Source: a bacterium (GTDB lineage Bacteria; Armatimonadota; JACIXR01). From it: DNA of 64,000 nt. This document shows positions 34,889-42,552 of this stretch, one piece after another. A program made the position numbers and the translations under genes. Location of the stretch: positions 205,247 through 269,246 of the forward strand of contig JACIXR010000003.1 in assembly GCA_014360495.1 (NCBI GenBank), written 5' to 3'. A model generated the notes under the pieces. The model saw only the letters and a program-made list of their open reading frames with translations, did no database searches and was not told the DNA's origin. Every line of letters begins with the position of its first letter. Positions within the stretch are counted from its first letter, which is position 1.

Positions 34889-37071
34889 TATTTTACCAAA
34901 TACAACCTCGCCTCGTAAACATAAATCTCGCTTCCTCCGTTTGAGGAAAGAAACTCTACTTTCAATTTCCTCGCTTTCACATTTGGAAACCTCAGCCTAA
35001 GGAAATATTTTTTATTTTTACTCACCTCAAAGATTTCTCTCCATTGTTCCTCTAATAGAGCGTAGACTTTGAAATCCTTCGGGATATGAGGTGGGATGTA
35101 AAATGGAGGCAGCTGGCTGTATTCCTTTTCAATTGATGCGTCAAAGATAAACTGGAGCATGTTGAACTCCATTTCTTCCCCTAAATCCATCTCCAAGTAT
35201 TGGGGAAATCCTTTCCTCCCATCCGATATCCAGACATTCGTCCATTTCTCCGGTCGAGAGACCCCCGAAACGATGTTGTCAGGAGTGAAGGGACAAAGCG
35301 TGGGAACGAGTTTGAAAAAGAGATTCTTCCCCATCCTGAAACGCCATAGATCGCCAGTTTTATAAATCTCAGTCAAACCGGGAAGCTGCTCGTTAGTCTC
35401 CTTTATATAAACCCCCTCTTTTGGCTCGAGATAGAACCAATAAATTCCCCTCTCAAATTCTCTTTTAAGTTCTATCTCCACTTCCTGCTCTCCCTCTTTC
35501 AAATGTATCTCCTTTTGTATTATGCTTTCGCTTGCCGTGAAATCCCAGAGGTCAGAGGAACTTTTAAGATGGAAAGAAATGATTGCGGGCTTTTCCGCGC
35601 GGATATGCAAAATCAACTTCTCCACATAGTCTTGAAGGGGCAATTTCTGTCCGATTGGATTTGTCAACTCCACTTCGCTATTCGGATTTTTGAAGAGGAG
35701 AGGGAGGGAAGAGGAAGCGGTTATTTTCGCTGTTCTCAGAAGGTCATCTTCATCATCGTTTTTCACTCCCGGGATGAAGCAACCATCTTTGAGAAGCTCT
35801 TGCTGTAATTCTTTTATGTGATTAGGGAATATATCCCTTGGGAAGATGGCATATTTCTTGCAAATTGCGGCAGCGGTTCCTACCGCCTGCCCCAAAAGGG
35901 CACAGGTTCCCATAAGCCTCGTGCTCCCTAAGGCTACATGGGTTACGCTGATATTTCTACCAGCGAGCAAAAGATTTTTTATGTTTTTGGAATAGAGGCA
36001 TCTGAAGGGAATTTGGTAAATATAGACGAATCTTTTTTCCCATTCCTCAATTCTCCCGCTCGTGCAGGGCTCAGGATAATCCTCCCTTGCAAGGATTCCT
36101 CCAGGCGTGTGAAGGTCTATGAACCATCCGCCATAAGCAACCGCGTCGGGAAATTGTCTTCTCTCCTTTAAGTCCTGCTCCTTCAAAATATAATCACCCA
36201 TGAAACGCCTTGATTCCCTCTTTCCCGGCACCATTCCAACCCATTCAAGGGAGAAGTTTTCAAAACCGTGATTACCCTCGTTTTTCAAGTGGTCCCAGAT
36301 TCCCAAAAGATGGGCGAGGAGATTGTGCTTTATCTCCTCGTTGTCGTAGATTGTGTCGTAGGGATAGCCGATTTCAATCCACCAATAGCCCGGCATATAA
36401 TTGTGGGGACGAAGTTTCAAGGCGATATCCCCCTCGGGGTATTTGATAGCCCAAGAGGGCGGTTCAAAAGGAACCGGCTTCCCGCAATCCCTTACGAGAA
36501 ACATCAAGGAGTTCCCCATAATCCCGTTATCAGGTTCATCTGGAGCAAGCTCCTCACCGAACTCCTTTTTTCCTTCTCTCCCCATCCTGAATTCCGCTCC
36601 CACGGAGAAGGCGAGGGTGCCATCGCCCGAGGCATCAAGGAAATAATCGCCCTTTATTATCAACTCCTTCTCTGAGCCGAGCTGAACGCAATAAACCGCC
36701 TCGATTAAATCCTTGCTTTTCATTATTCCTTTTCTGCAGGAGGTATTGAGGAACATATCAACCCCATCTTCCCTTAAGGCATCGTAGAGGACGAGGTCCA
36801 AGATGGAGTTGGCGAGCGAACTGTTGTGAAATTGGAAATTCCTCCTTCGCTCCTCCAAGAAGAGTTCCGCGATGATGCCCGTTTCCCTTGCCCAAGCGTT
36901 GAAAGAAGCGGCGCCTCCTATAGGAACCCTTATCTCAGAGCTGGCATTTCCCCCAAAGACCGGTCTATCCTGAATTATGCAAACCGAGAGCCCATGTCTC
37001 CTGCCTGCGAGAGCTCCGCAAACTCCCGCGAGCCCTCCTCCTACGACAACGAGGTCATATTTTTCTTTCAT
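34888..37071 (-). CDS. FAD-dependent oxidoreductase (PF12831 type)
   Basis: About 727 residues. The N-terminal dinucleotide site VVVGGGLAGVCGALAGRRHG is followed by FGGNASSEIRVPIGGA and by DASGDGTLAFSVGAEFRMG and LLLAGRNISVTHVALGSTRLM, all diagnostic of this flavoprotein family. The C-terminal 230 residues form beta-sandwich domains, one like a discoidin fold (NVWISDGRKGFPQYLEMDLG). No signal peptide is evident. The ATG at 37071 is preceded by GAGGAGG at good spacing, so the earlier in-frame start is rejected. It probably oxidises a sugar or polyol in the cytoplasm. Translation is coupled to the C45 gene. Confidence 0.85.
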   Translation of the reverse strand: MKEKYDLVVVGGGLAGVCGALAGRRHGLSVCIIQDRPVFGGNASSEIRVPIGGAASFNAWARETGIIAELFLEERRRNFQFHNSSLANSILDLVLYDALREDGVDMFLNTSCRKGIMKSKDLIEAVYCVQLGSEKELIIKGDYFLDASGDGTLAFSVGAEFRMGREGKKEFGEELAPDEPDNGIMGNSLMFLVRDCGKPVPFEPPSWAIKYPEGDIALKLRPHNYMPGYWWIEIGYPYDTIYDNEEIKHNLLAHLLGIWDHLKNEGNHGFENFSLEWVGMVPGKRESRRFMGDYILKEQDLKERRQFPDAVAYGGWFIDLHTPGGILAREDYPEPCTSGRIEEWEKRFVYIYQIPFRCLYSKNIKNLLLAGRNISVTHVALGSTRLMGTCALLGQAVGTAAAICKKYAIFPRDIFPNHIKELQQELLKDGCFIPGVKNDDEDDLLRTAKITASSSLPLLFKNPNSEVELTNPIGQKLPLQDYVEKLILHIRAEKPAIISFHLKSSSDLWDFTASESIIQKEIHLKEGEQEVEIELKREFERGIYWFYLEPKEGVYIKETNEQLPGLTEIYKTGDLWRFRMGKNLFFKLVPTLCPFTPDNIVSGVSRPEKWTNVWISDGRKGFPQYLEMDLGEEMEFNMLQFIFDASIEKEYSQLPPFYIPPHIPKDFKVYALLEEQWREIFEVSKNKKYFLRLRFPNVKARKLKVEFLSSNGGSEIYVYEARLYLVK

Positions 37072-37122
37072 ATCAAAATACCTCCTCAATTAATTTGCTT
37101 CAAGAATTGATTTCTCGTTATG

Positions 37123-37743
37123 TCAATTCCAGATCGATCTCTTCATTTTCTCCAAATCGTAAACCGCATAAAGGATAGGAACGATTTTCCTTTTCGTTTT
37201 ACCAGCTCTTGCTTCTTTCCTCTCGCTTATCTTAGCAATCTGAAAGCATATGTCGTTAACCATCGCATCTATTCCTCTCGCATCCAGCTCAGCATCGCAT
37301 ATCAATGGCAAGTTCAAATTCTTTTTTGAGGCTACATATTCAAAAACATAACAAAAATCGAGCTGGGTGAGAAGAGAAACCCAAGTTCTATACATCCTCG
37401 CCTTAAATCCTTTCTTGAACCAATCGTTTTCTTCCAGCCGTCTGTTAAAATAGTATCTTTTAAATTTCTCTAAAGCTTCTTTTTTCTCAGGAATGGTGTT
37501 TATCTCGGTCCAGAAATTTTCAAACCAATCCTCAAAGCTGAGAAATTCTCTCTTTTCCCAATAATATTTAAAGATTGATTCAAGCGGAAGGATTTCTTTA
37601 TAAAGGTTTTGTTCCACCCATTTAACGTCCCTTAACTCTTCCCTGTATTTATCCAACGGGATGCTCTCTAAGAATCTGCGAAACCTCTCGAAGTCGGTTA
37701 AATTGTCAATCATCTCAGCACTTTCCTTATCTCCTCCCATCAA
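37123..37743 (-). CDS. TaqI-type restriction endonuclease, shortened and probably inactive
   Basis: 206 residues. TDFERFRRFLESIPLDKYRE, KWVEQNLYKEILPLESIF, KARMYRTWVSLLTQLDFCY and DAELDARGIDAMV align, from memory, with R.TaqI (about 263 residues, cuts TCGA). The nuclease core should then give a Q-I-K-type step, but here it reads FQIAKISERKEARAG, with Ala where Lys is expected. About 55-60 C-terminal residues are absent, since after AVYDLEKMKRSIWN the frame stops immediately before the oxidoreductase ribosome site. The first codons overlap the methylase stop. The real start may be the ATG at MIDNLTDF, after GGAGG. Confidence 0.78.
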   Translation of the reverse strand: MMGGDKESAEMIDNLTDFERFRRFLESIPLDKYREELRDVKWVEQNLYKEILPLESIFKYYWEKREFLSFEDWFENFWTEINTIPEKKEALEKFKRYYFNRRLEENDWFKKGFKARMYRTWVSLLTQLDFCYVFEYVASKKNLNLPLICDAELDARGIDAMVNDICFQIAKISERKEARAGKTKRKIVPILYAVYDLEKMKRSIWN

Positions 37744-38984
37744 TTCCTAGTAGGCAAAGGGATGTTCTCCAATTGGGTTATGCTTAGATGGTAAGTTATT
37801 TCCCTATACACTTCTTTGACATATCTTGATACATATTCGGAGTTTAAATATTCCACAACTTCTCTTTCATTCATATCAAATGTAAAGAGACTGTTTTTTC
37901 TTATGAGATGGTAGACATCTCCCATCCAGGGATAGCCTTTATGGTCGTAGCCAGCAGCCACCTTCCCGCCTTCCCGGAAGCCCAATCCCACAACAATATG
38001 AGGCAAGCCGAAGAAAGCCCTTAATTTCTGTATTTCATTCGCTTTTATCCAATAACCTGTATAGTTCTCGTAAATAACTTGATTACGCTTTAGATTTCTC
38101 CCATTTAATATGGGGAGAAAATCCGGGGAAGGTGGGTTATCGCTTTTGACTATCAAGGGATTGTTTTTTATTTCGGGCGTGCGAGGTGATATACGGACAT
38201 CATATATCTCCCCTAAGCGATATTTACACAAGCTTTCCATTTTTTTCGTCCAATCTGTCTCAAAAGTGATAACCTCGCCCTGCCAATTCGTCCTTAATTT
38301 TATCTGCTTTATCTCCCCGTCTTCGTATTCGAAAAGCTCCAATCTATGGGCGAATTTGGGGGATTTAATGTAGTTTAGAATAACGCAAGCGACATCTGCT
38401 TCCGGCTTAAACACCTCTGCTCCGAGATAAATAATGGCGGTTCCACCATTTTGGGAGAGAAAGCCCCTCAACTTTTTGAACTCATCCAATATCATAAATG
38501 TAGCCGGCACGATGAAAATAAGTTGTCCATTCTCTCTGAGAAGTTTCAGGGATTTCTTTATAAGTGCAGAGAGATAATCGGCTATTTCCTTGTTTATTTC
38601 AACGCCAAAAAGCCTCGCCTTCTCATAAAGCAAAGGAAAATTTCTCTTAATCCCTATTAGAAATTGAGCTAAGCCACAGGCTGGTTCAAGGATGTTTATT
38701 TCTCTATTAGAAAATCGTTCTCTGTCTATCAAGCTCACCATCAAATCAACAATGTATTGGGGGGTGAAGAATATCCCGTAATCCTTTCTGATGGACTTAA
38801 GCCTATCAGGGAAGGTAGTTTGAGAAGAAAGATAATGCCTGATCGCTTCCTCCTTTATCAAAATATATTCATCAGAAGATAGCTCGTATTCCTTTTCTTC
38901 CATATTGTTATGATAAATCATACCATAAAAGCCCAACGAGAGCAATAAATTGGGAATGTTATTAAAGGTGATTTGAATATCCAT
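37740..38984 (-). CDS. M.TaqI-type adenine-N6 methyltransferase lacking catalytic motif IV
   Basis: 414 residues aligning closely with M.TaqI (about 421). Matches are YGIFFTPQYIVDLMVSL, SAM-binding motif I ILEPACGLAQFL, LFGVEINKE, and ENGQLIFIVPATFMILDEFK. The C-terminal target domain also aligns: PILNGRNLKRNQVIYENY, GYPWMGDVYHLIRKN and EYLNSEYVSRYVKEVYRE. Between EINKEIADY and LSALIKKSLKLL some 62 residues are missing, exactly the block that carries the catalytic NPPY (motif IV). The N-terminus is instead longer than that of M.TaqI. It should bind SAM and TCGA poorly or without catalysis. Confidence 0.85.
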   Translation of the reverse strand: MDIQITFNNIPNLLLSLGFYGMIYHNNMEEKEYELSSDEYILIKEEAIRHYLSSQTTFPDRLKSIRKDYGIFFTPQYIVDLMVSLIDRERFSNREINILEPACGLAQFLIGIKRNFPLLYEKARLFGVEINKEIADYLSALIKKSLKLLRENGQLIFIVPATFMILDEFKKLRGFLSQNGGTAIIYLGAEVFKPEADVACVILNYIKSPKFAHRLELFEYEDGEIKQIKLRTNWQGEVITFETDWTKKMESLCKYRLGEIYDVRISPRTPEIKNNPLIVKSDNPPSPDFLPILNGRNLKRNQVIYENYTGYWIKANEIQKLRAFFGLPHIVVGLGFREGGKVAAGYDHKGYPWMGDVYHLIRKNSLFTFDMNEREVVEYLNSEYVSRYVKEVYREITYHLSITQLENIPLPTRN

Positions 38985-38989
38985 CAGCC

Positions 38990-39018
38990 TTGACTGACCT
39001 TTTCTTGATGGCTATAAT
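38990..39018 (+). promoter_or_regulatory. promoter of the SRP RNA gene
   Basis: TTGACT (38990-38995), 17-base spacer, TATAAT (39013-39018), with the RNA 5' end predicted at 39025-39028. A strong stable-RNA-type promoter, divergent from the methylase gene. Confidence 0.8.
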
Positions 39019-39027
39019 TTTCATGCT

Positions 39028-39304
39028 CTCGGCTGCGCTAGGCGGGGAGCCGGCGGTGCCCTGAACCCGAAATCCGCCTATGCGGGGCTGAATTCCCACC
39101 AAGAGCTCTTCCTTTGTGGTAAGGGTCCTTTCCAGAGGCGATGAAGGTCGGGTCCCGATGGCGAGTTCCCGCTCCAAACCCCGCCAGGTCCGGAAGGAAG
39201 CAACGGTAAGGAGATGGGAAAGCGCGCTCGGCAAACCTGGCTGGAGCCAGAAGGGAGGAATATCCTGCTGGAAAGGAAGTAGCGAAGGTGGGTGCGCAGC
39301 CGAG
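39028..39304 (+). ncRNA. ffs: signal recognition particle RNA (long bacterial type)
   Basis: The domain IV core GGTCCGGAAGGAAGCA is at about 39188-39203. The outer ends pair over 12 bases (CTCGGCTGCGCT at 39028 with TGCGCAGCCGAG ending at 39304), and an Alu-like domain lies near the 5' end. The approximately 277-base length is that of the Bacillus-type scRNA, not the short Escherichia type. With Ffh it targets proteins to the membrane. The sialidase-like gene begins 11 bases after the RNA end. Confidence 0.95.
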
Positions 39305-39314
39305 GGCTCTTAAA

Positions 39315-40400
39315 ATGAAAAGCTTTTCCTTTAAACTATTCTATCTGTTCGTCCTTGCAATTCTGCCCTCTCAAGGAAGGGAGGCGTTCCCAATGCAAGA
39401 GAAGATGATAAAGGGGGAAAAGATAATCGCCGTAAGGGGAGGAGGATATTTCCCTGTTTTGATAAAGTTGAAAAACGGTGAACTGGCAGCAGTCGTTAGA
39501 GGCGGCGCTCCCCATCTCGGCGTAGGTGGAAGGCTTGATTTGATTAAATCAAAGGACGGAGGTAAAAGTTGGTCTAAGCCGAAAACAATCGCAGATATCC
39601 CTCCCGATTCCCGCAATCCCGCCTTCGGACAAGCCAGGGATGGCACTTTAATCCTCGCCTTCGCTGTGACAGGTCCCTATGAAAACGGTCAATTCACAAC
39701 CAAAACACAGGAATATTCCGTTTGGATTACGCGCTCCTTTGATAATGGGGAAACTTGGGAGAAGCCCCAAAAGCTCGACATTTCTCCCCTCCAATACGGT
39801 TCACCCTATGGGAAAATAGTCCAATTATCCGATGGCACTCTCCTTATGAATATTTACGCATGGAATGATGAAATGAAAGAGGTTTACAGCTATGTCTTCC
39901 GCTCAAAAGATAATGGAAGGACTTGGGGTGAACCGACATTGATTGCCCCTCATTACGATGAAACCGCCCTCCTTCCTTTGCCAGATAACAGAGTTTTAGC
40001 TTTCCTAAGAGATGAGAAAAGCTCTGGTCTTTGGCAGAGCGTATCAAATGATGGCGGGCAAAGTTGGAGCGAGCCAGTGAGGTTAACAGAGGGTCCAAGG
40101 CTTCCCGCCGATGCCATCCTCCTCAAAAGCGGGAACATTTTGCTGGTCTATGGAAGACGTATCCCTCCCTATGGGGTTGAAGGAATGATAAGCTACGATA
40201 AAGGGAAAACCTGGGATAAGGAAAGGGTTTTTCTCCTGGAATGGGGAGCGAAGAACGCGGACTGCGGATATCCCAGTTCAGTTCAACTGGATGATGGAAA
40301 GATAGCGACGATTTATTATGGGGTAGAGCATATTGATTATCCCGAGTTAAAAGAATACGCTATTTGCGTTCGCTATGAGGAAGAGGATATTAAAAATTAG
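39315..40400 (+). CDS. exported sialidase-like BNR-repeat protein
   Basis: 361 residues from ATG 39315, with a signal peptide (SFKLFYLFVLAILPSQG). It has five Asp-box repeats of a six-bladed propeller: SKDGGKSW, SFDNGETW, SKDNGRTW, SNDGGQSW and SYDKGKTW. An Arg (AVRGGG near the N-terminus) and Glu residues could supply a sialidase site. Specificity for sialic acid is not certain because many such proteins act on other sugars or only bind. There is no ribosome site, and the start is 11 bases from the SRP RNA end. Read-through from the SRP promoter is possible. Confidence 0.83.
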   Translation: MKSFSFKLFYLFVLAILPSQGREAFPMQEKMIKGEKIIAVRGGGYFPVLIKLKNGELAAVVRGGAPHLGVGGRLDLIKSKDGGKSWSKPKTIADIPPDSRNPAFGQARDGTLILAFAVTGPYENGQFTTKTQEYSVWITRSFDNGETWEKPQKLDISPLQYGSPYGKIVQLSDGTLLMNIYAWNDEMKEVYSYVFRSKDNGRTWGEPTLIAPHYDETALLPLPDNRVLAFLRDEKSSGLWQSVSNDGGQSWSEPVRLTEGPRLPADAILLKSGNILLVYGRRIPPYGVEGMISYDKGKTWDKERVFLLEWGAKNADCGYPSSVQLDDGKIATIYYGVEHIDYPELKEYAICVRYEEEDIKN

Positions 40401-40467
40401 TTGCCAAAATTCTTTAGCGAGTTTAAAACTATGAGAGATAAAAATTTCAAGAAAGGAGAGATGTAAG

Positions 40468-41232
40468 ATGTCTAAACCAAGGATTGCACTTCAGCTTTAT
40501 TCCGTGCGTGATGATTGTCAAAGGGAGTGGGAGAAGACGATTGAAGCGGTAGCGAAGATGGGTTATGAGGGAGTAGAGCTGGCAGGCTACTACGATAGGA
40601 GCGCCGAGGAATGGAGAAAGCTACTGGATAGCCTCGGCTTGGTTGTAGCGGGGGCTCATATCCCTCTGGATTCCCTTCTTGGGGATGAATTCAAGAAGAC
40701 GGTGGAGTTCCACAAGATATTGGGGAATAAAAACCTTATTGTTCCCTGGATACCACCCGAGAAATTCAGCACGAAGGAAGCGATTCTGGAGACGGCGAAG
40801 CTCTTCAACGAGTTGGCAGAGAAGCTGAAGGCAGAGGGAATGAGAACTGGCTATCACAATCACTCCGCCGAGTTTCAACGAATCGATGGGGAGATGATAT
40901 GGGATATCTTCTTCGGAGCCACCTCCCCCGATGTGATTATGCAGTTGGATACGGGCAATGCTATGCATGGAGGAGTGAGTGCCGATGAGGTTATTGAGTT
41001 CATAAGAAAATATCCCGGAAGAGCGATAACCGTCCATCTGAAGGAATATTCCGCAACGAACGATAAGGCTCTCATAGGTGAAGGGGATATGAAGTGGAAG
41101 GAGTTCCTCTCCCTCTGCGAGACCGTTGGCGGAACGGAATGGTATATAATTGAGCAGGAGAGCTACGCCTACCCACCCCTCCAATGCGTTGAGCTCTGCC
41201 TAAAGAACTTGAAGAAGATAATGGAGGAGTAA
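40468..41232 (+). CDS. sugar phosphate isomerase/epimerase (xylose isomerase-like TIM barrel)
   Basis: 254 residues of the AP-endonuclease-2/IolE-like superfamily. [13 protein letters not shown] opens the barrel, with [20 protein letters not shown] (metal ligands), [14 protein letters not shown] and ITVHLKEYS. The His/Glu/Asp pattern for a divalent metal is complete. AAGAAAGGAGAG precedes the ATG. The next gene is a Gfo/Idh dehydrogenase, a common pairing in inositol or keto-sugar pathways. Confidence 0.88.
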   Translation: MSKPRIALQLYSVRDDCQREWEKTIEAVAKMGYEGVELAGYYDRSAEEWRKLLDSLGLVVAGAHIPLDSLLGDEFKKTVEFHKILGNKNLIVPWIPPEKFSTKEAILETAKLFNELAEKLKAEGMRTGYHNHSAEFQRIDGEMIWDIFFGATSPDVIMQLDTGNAMHGGVSADEVIEFIRKYPGRAITVHLKEYSATNDKALIGEGDMKWKEFLSLCETVGGTEWYIIEQESYAYPPLQCVELCLKNLKKIMEE

Positions 41233-41237
41233 GCTAT

Positions 41238-42344
41238 ATGGCTGAGGAGAAGGTAAAAATTGGTATAATTGGCGTTGGACAAATCGGAAAGCATCATATA
41301 GAGAATTACAAGCGGATTCCTGATGTTGAAATCGTAGCTATAGCGGATATAAACGAAGCGGAAGCGAAGAGGGTCTCGGAGGTCTATGGAATACCCTATT
41401 ATTACACCGATTTCCGCGAGCTCCTTAAAAGGGATGATATAATCGCTGTTGATGTTTGCCTCCATAATAACCTCCATATGCCAGTGACCGTGGAAGCCCT
41501 TCAGGCGGGCAAGCATGTCTACTGCGAGAAACCAATGGCGGGTTCCTATAGAGACGCAGAATATATGTGGCAAGCTTCTCAGGAAACGGGCAAGATGTTG
41601 AGCATTCAGCTTTCCACCCTCTTCTCCCGGGAAACGAAGGTAGCGAAGACTCTCATAGATGAAGGGAAGCTCGGTAAAATATACTTCGCCCGCTCAACAG
41701 GCTTTCGGAGGAGAGGACGCCCCTATGTTGATGGCTATGGAACATATTATTTCGTTAAGAAGGAATACGCTGGTGGCGGCGCCCTCTACGATACCGGCGT
41801 TTACAATATAGCCAACATCCTCTATCTCGCCGGAAACCCAGTCGTTGAGAGAATCTCCGGGAAGATTTTCCAAGAGACACCCATGGACGAGAAACGAAGA
41901 GAGATTAGCGGATATGATGTGGAAGAGCTCGCCGTTGGATTGGTGAAATGTAAGGACGGATTCACTTTGGATATAATTGAGGCATGGGCTATTCATCTTG
42001 ACAATTTTGAGAGCTCATTTATCGTAGGAAGCTCGGGAGGGATAAGGCTTCATCCCTTCGGCTTCTTCACAAGCGAGGGCGACCTATCGTTCAACTTCTC
42101 AGTAGATTTAGGAGAGGCTGATTGGCGCTGGCACACACTCAGGGAAAACGCCGACGCTTATGATAGCCCTCAACAGCACTGGGTAGCAGCCCTTAAGGGA
42201 AGAGTGCCTCTCCTTCCCACAGCCGAGCTCGCCCTAAATACTATGCTTATCTCCGAGGGGATTTACCTCTCCAATGATTTGGGGAGAGAGGTAACCGCCG
42301 AGGAAGTCAGGCAGCTTTCTAAATCAACCGCTTTAAAGGTGTAG
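41238..42344 (+). CDS. Gfo/Idh/MocA-family NAD(P)-dependent sugar dehydrogenase
   Basis: 368 residues. The N-terminal Rossmann fold reads [25 protein letters not shown] carries the catalytic-region Lys. The C-terminal half has [13 protein letters not shown]. It oxidises or epimerises a sugar or inositol; the substrate is not fixed by sequence. It follows the isomerase by five bases. The tautomerase gene follows with its own GGAAAGGAGG. Confidence 0.9.
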   Translation: MAEEKVKIGIIGVGQIGKHHIENYKRIPDVEIVAIADINEAEAKRVSEVYGIPYYYTDFRELLKRDDIIAVDVCLHNNLHMPVTVEALQAGKHVYCEKPMAGSYRDAEYMWQASQETGKMLSIQLSTLFSRETKVAKTLIDEGKLGKIYFARSTGFRRRGRPYVDGYGTYYFVKKEYAGGGALYDTGVYNIANILYLAGNPVVERISGKIFQETPMDEKRREISGYDVEELAVGLVKCKDGFTLDIIEAWAIHLDNFESSFIVGSSGGIRLHPFGFFTSEGDLSFNFSVDLGEADWRWHTLRENADAYDSPQQHWVAALKGRVPLLPTAELALNTMLISEGIYLSNDLGREVTAEEVRQLSKSTALKV

Positions 42345-42360
42345 GAAAGGAGGTGAGCGA

Positions 42361-42552
42361 GTGCCGAATATCTACATAGAGGGTCCACCTATAAAGGATT
42401 TGGATAAGAAAAGGAAATTGGTCGCTGCGATAACGGATGCGGCAGCTGAGGCTTTTGGCTTGCCAAAGGAAGCGATAATAGTCACCATAAGGGAGAATCT
42501 CCCCGAGAATGTCGCCATCGGAGGGAGGTTGATCATAGATAGAGGCAGATAA
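42361..42552 (+). CDS. 4-oxalocrotonate tautomerase-like protein
   Basis: 63 residues. After the GTG initiator comes the catalytic Pro-1: MPNIYIEGPPIKDLDKKR. FGLPKEAIIVTIRENLPENV is typical. The family uses N-terminal proline as a base for keto-enol shifts. AAAGGAGGTGAGC precedes the GTG. Its last 14 bases overlap the dnaX frame. Confidence 0.9.
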   Translation: MPNIYIEGPPIKDLDKKRKLVAAITDAAAEAFGLPKEAIIVTIRENLPENVAIGGRLIIDRGR

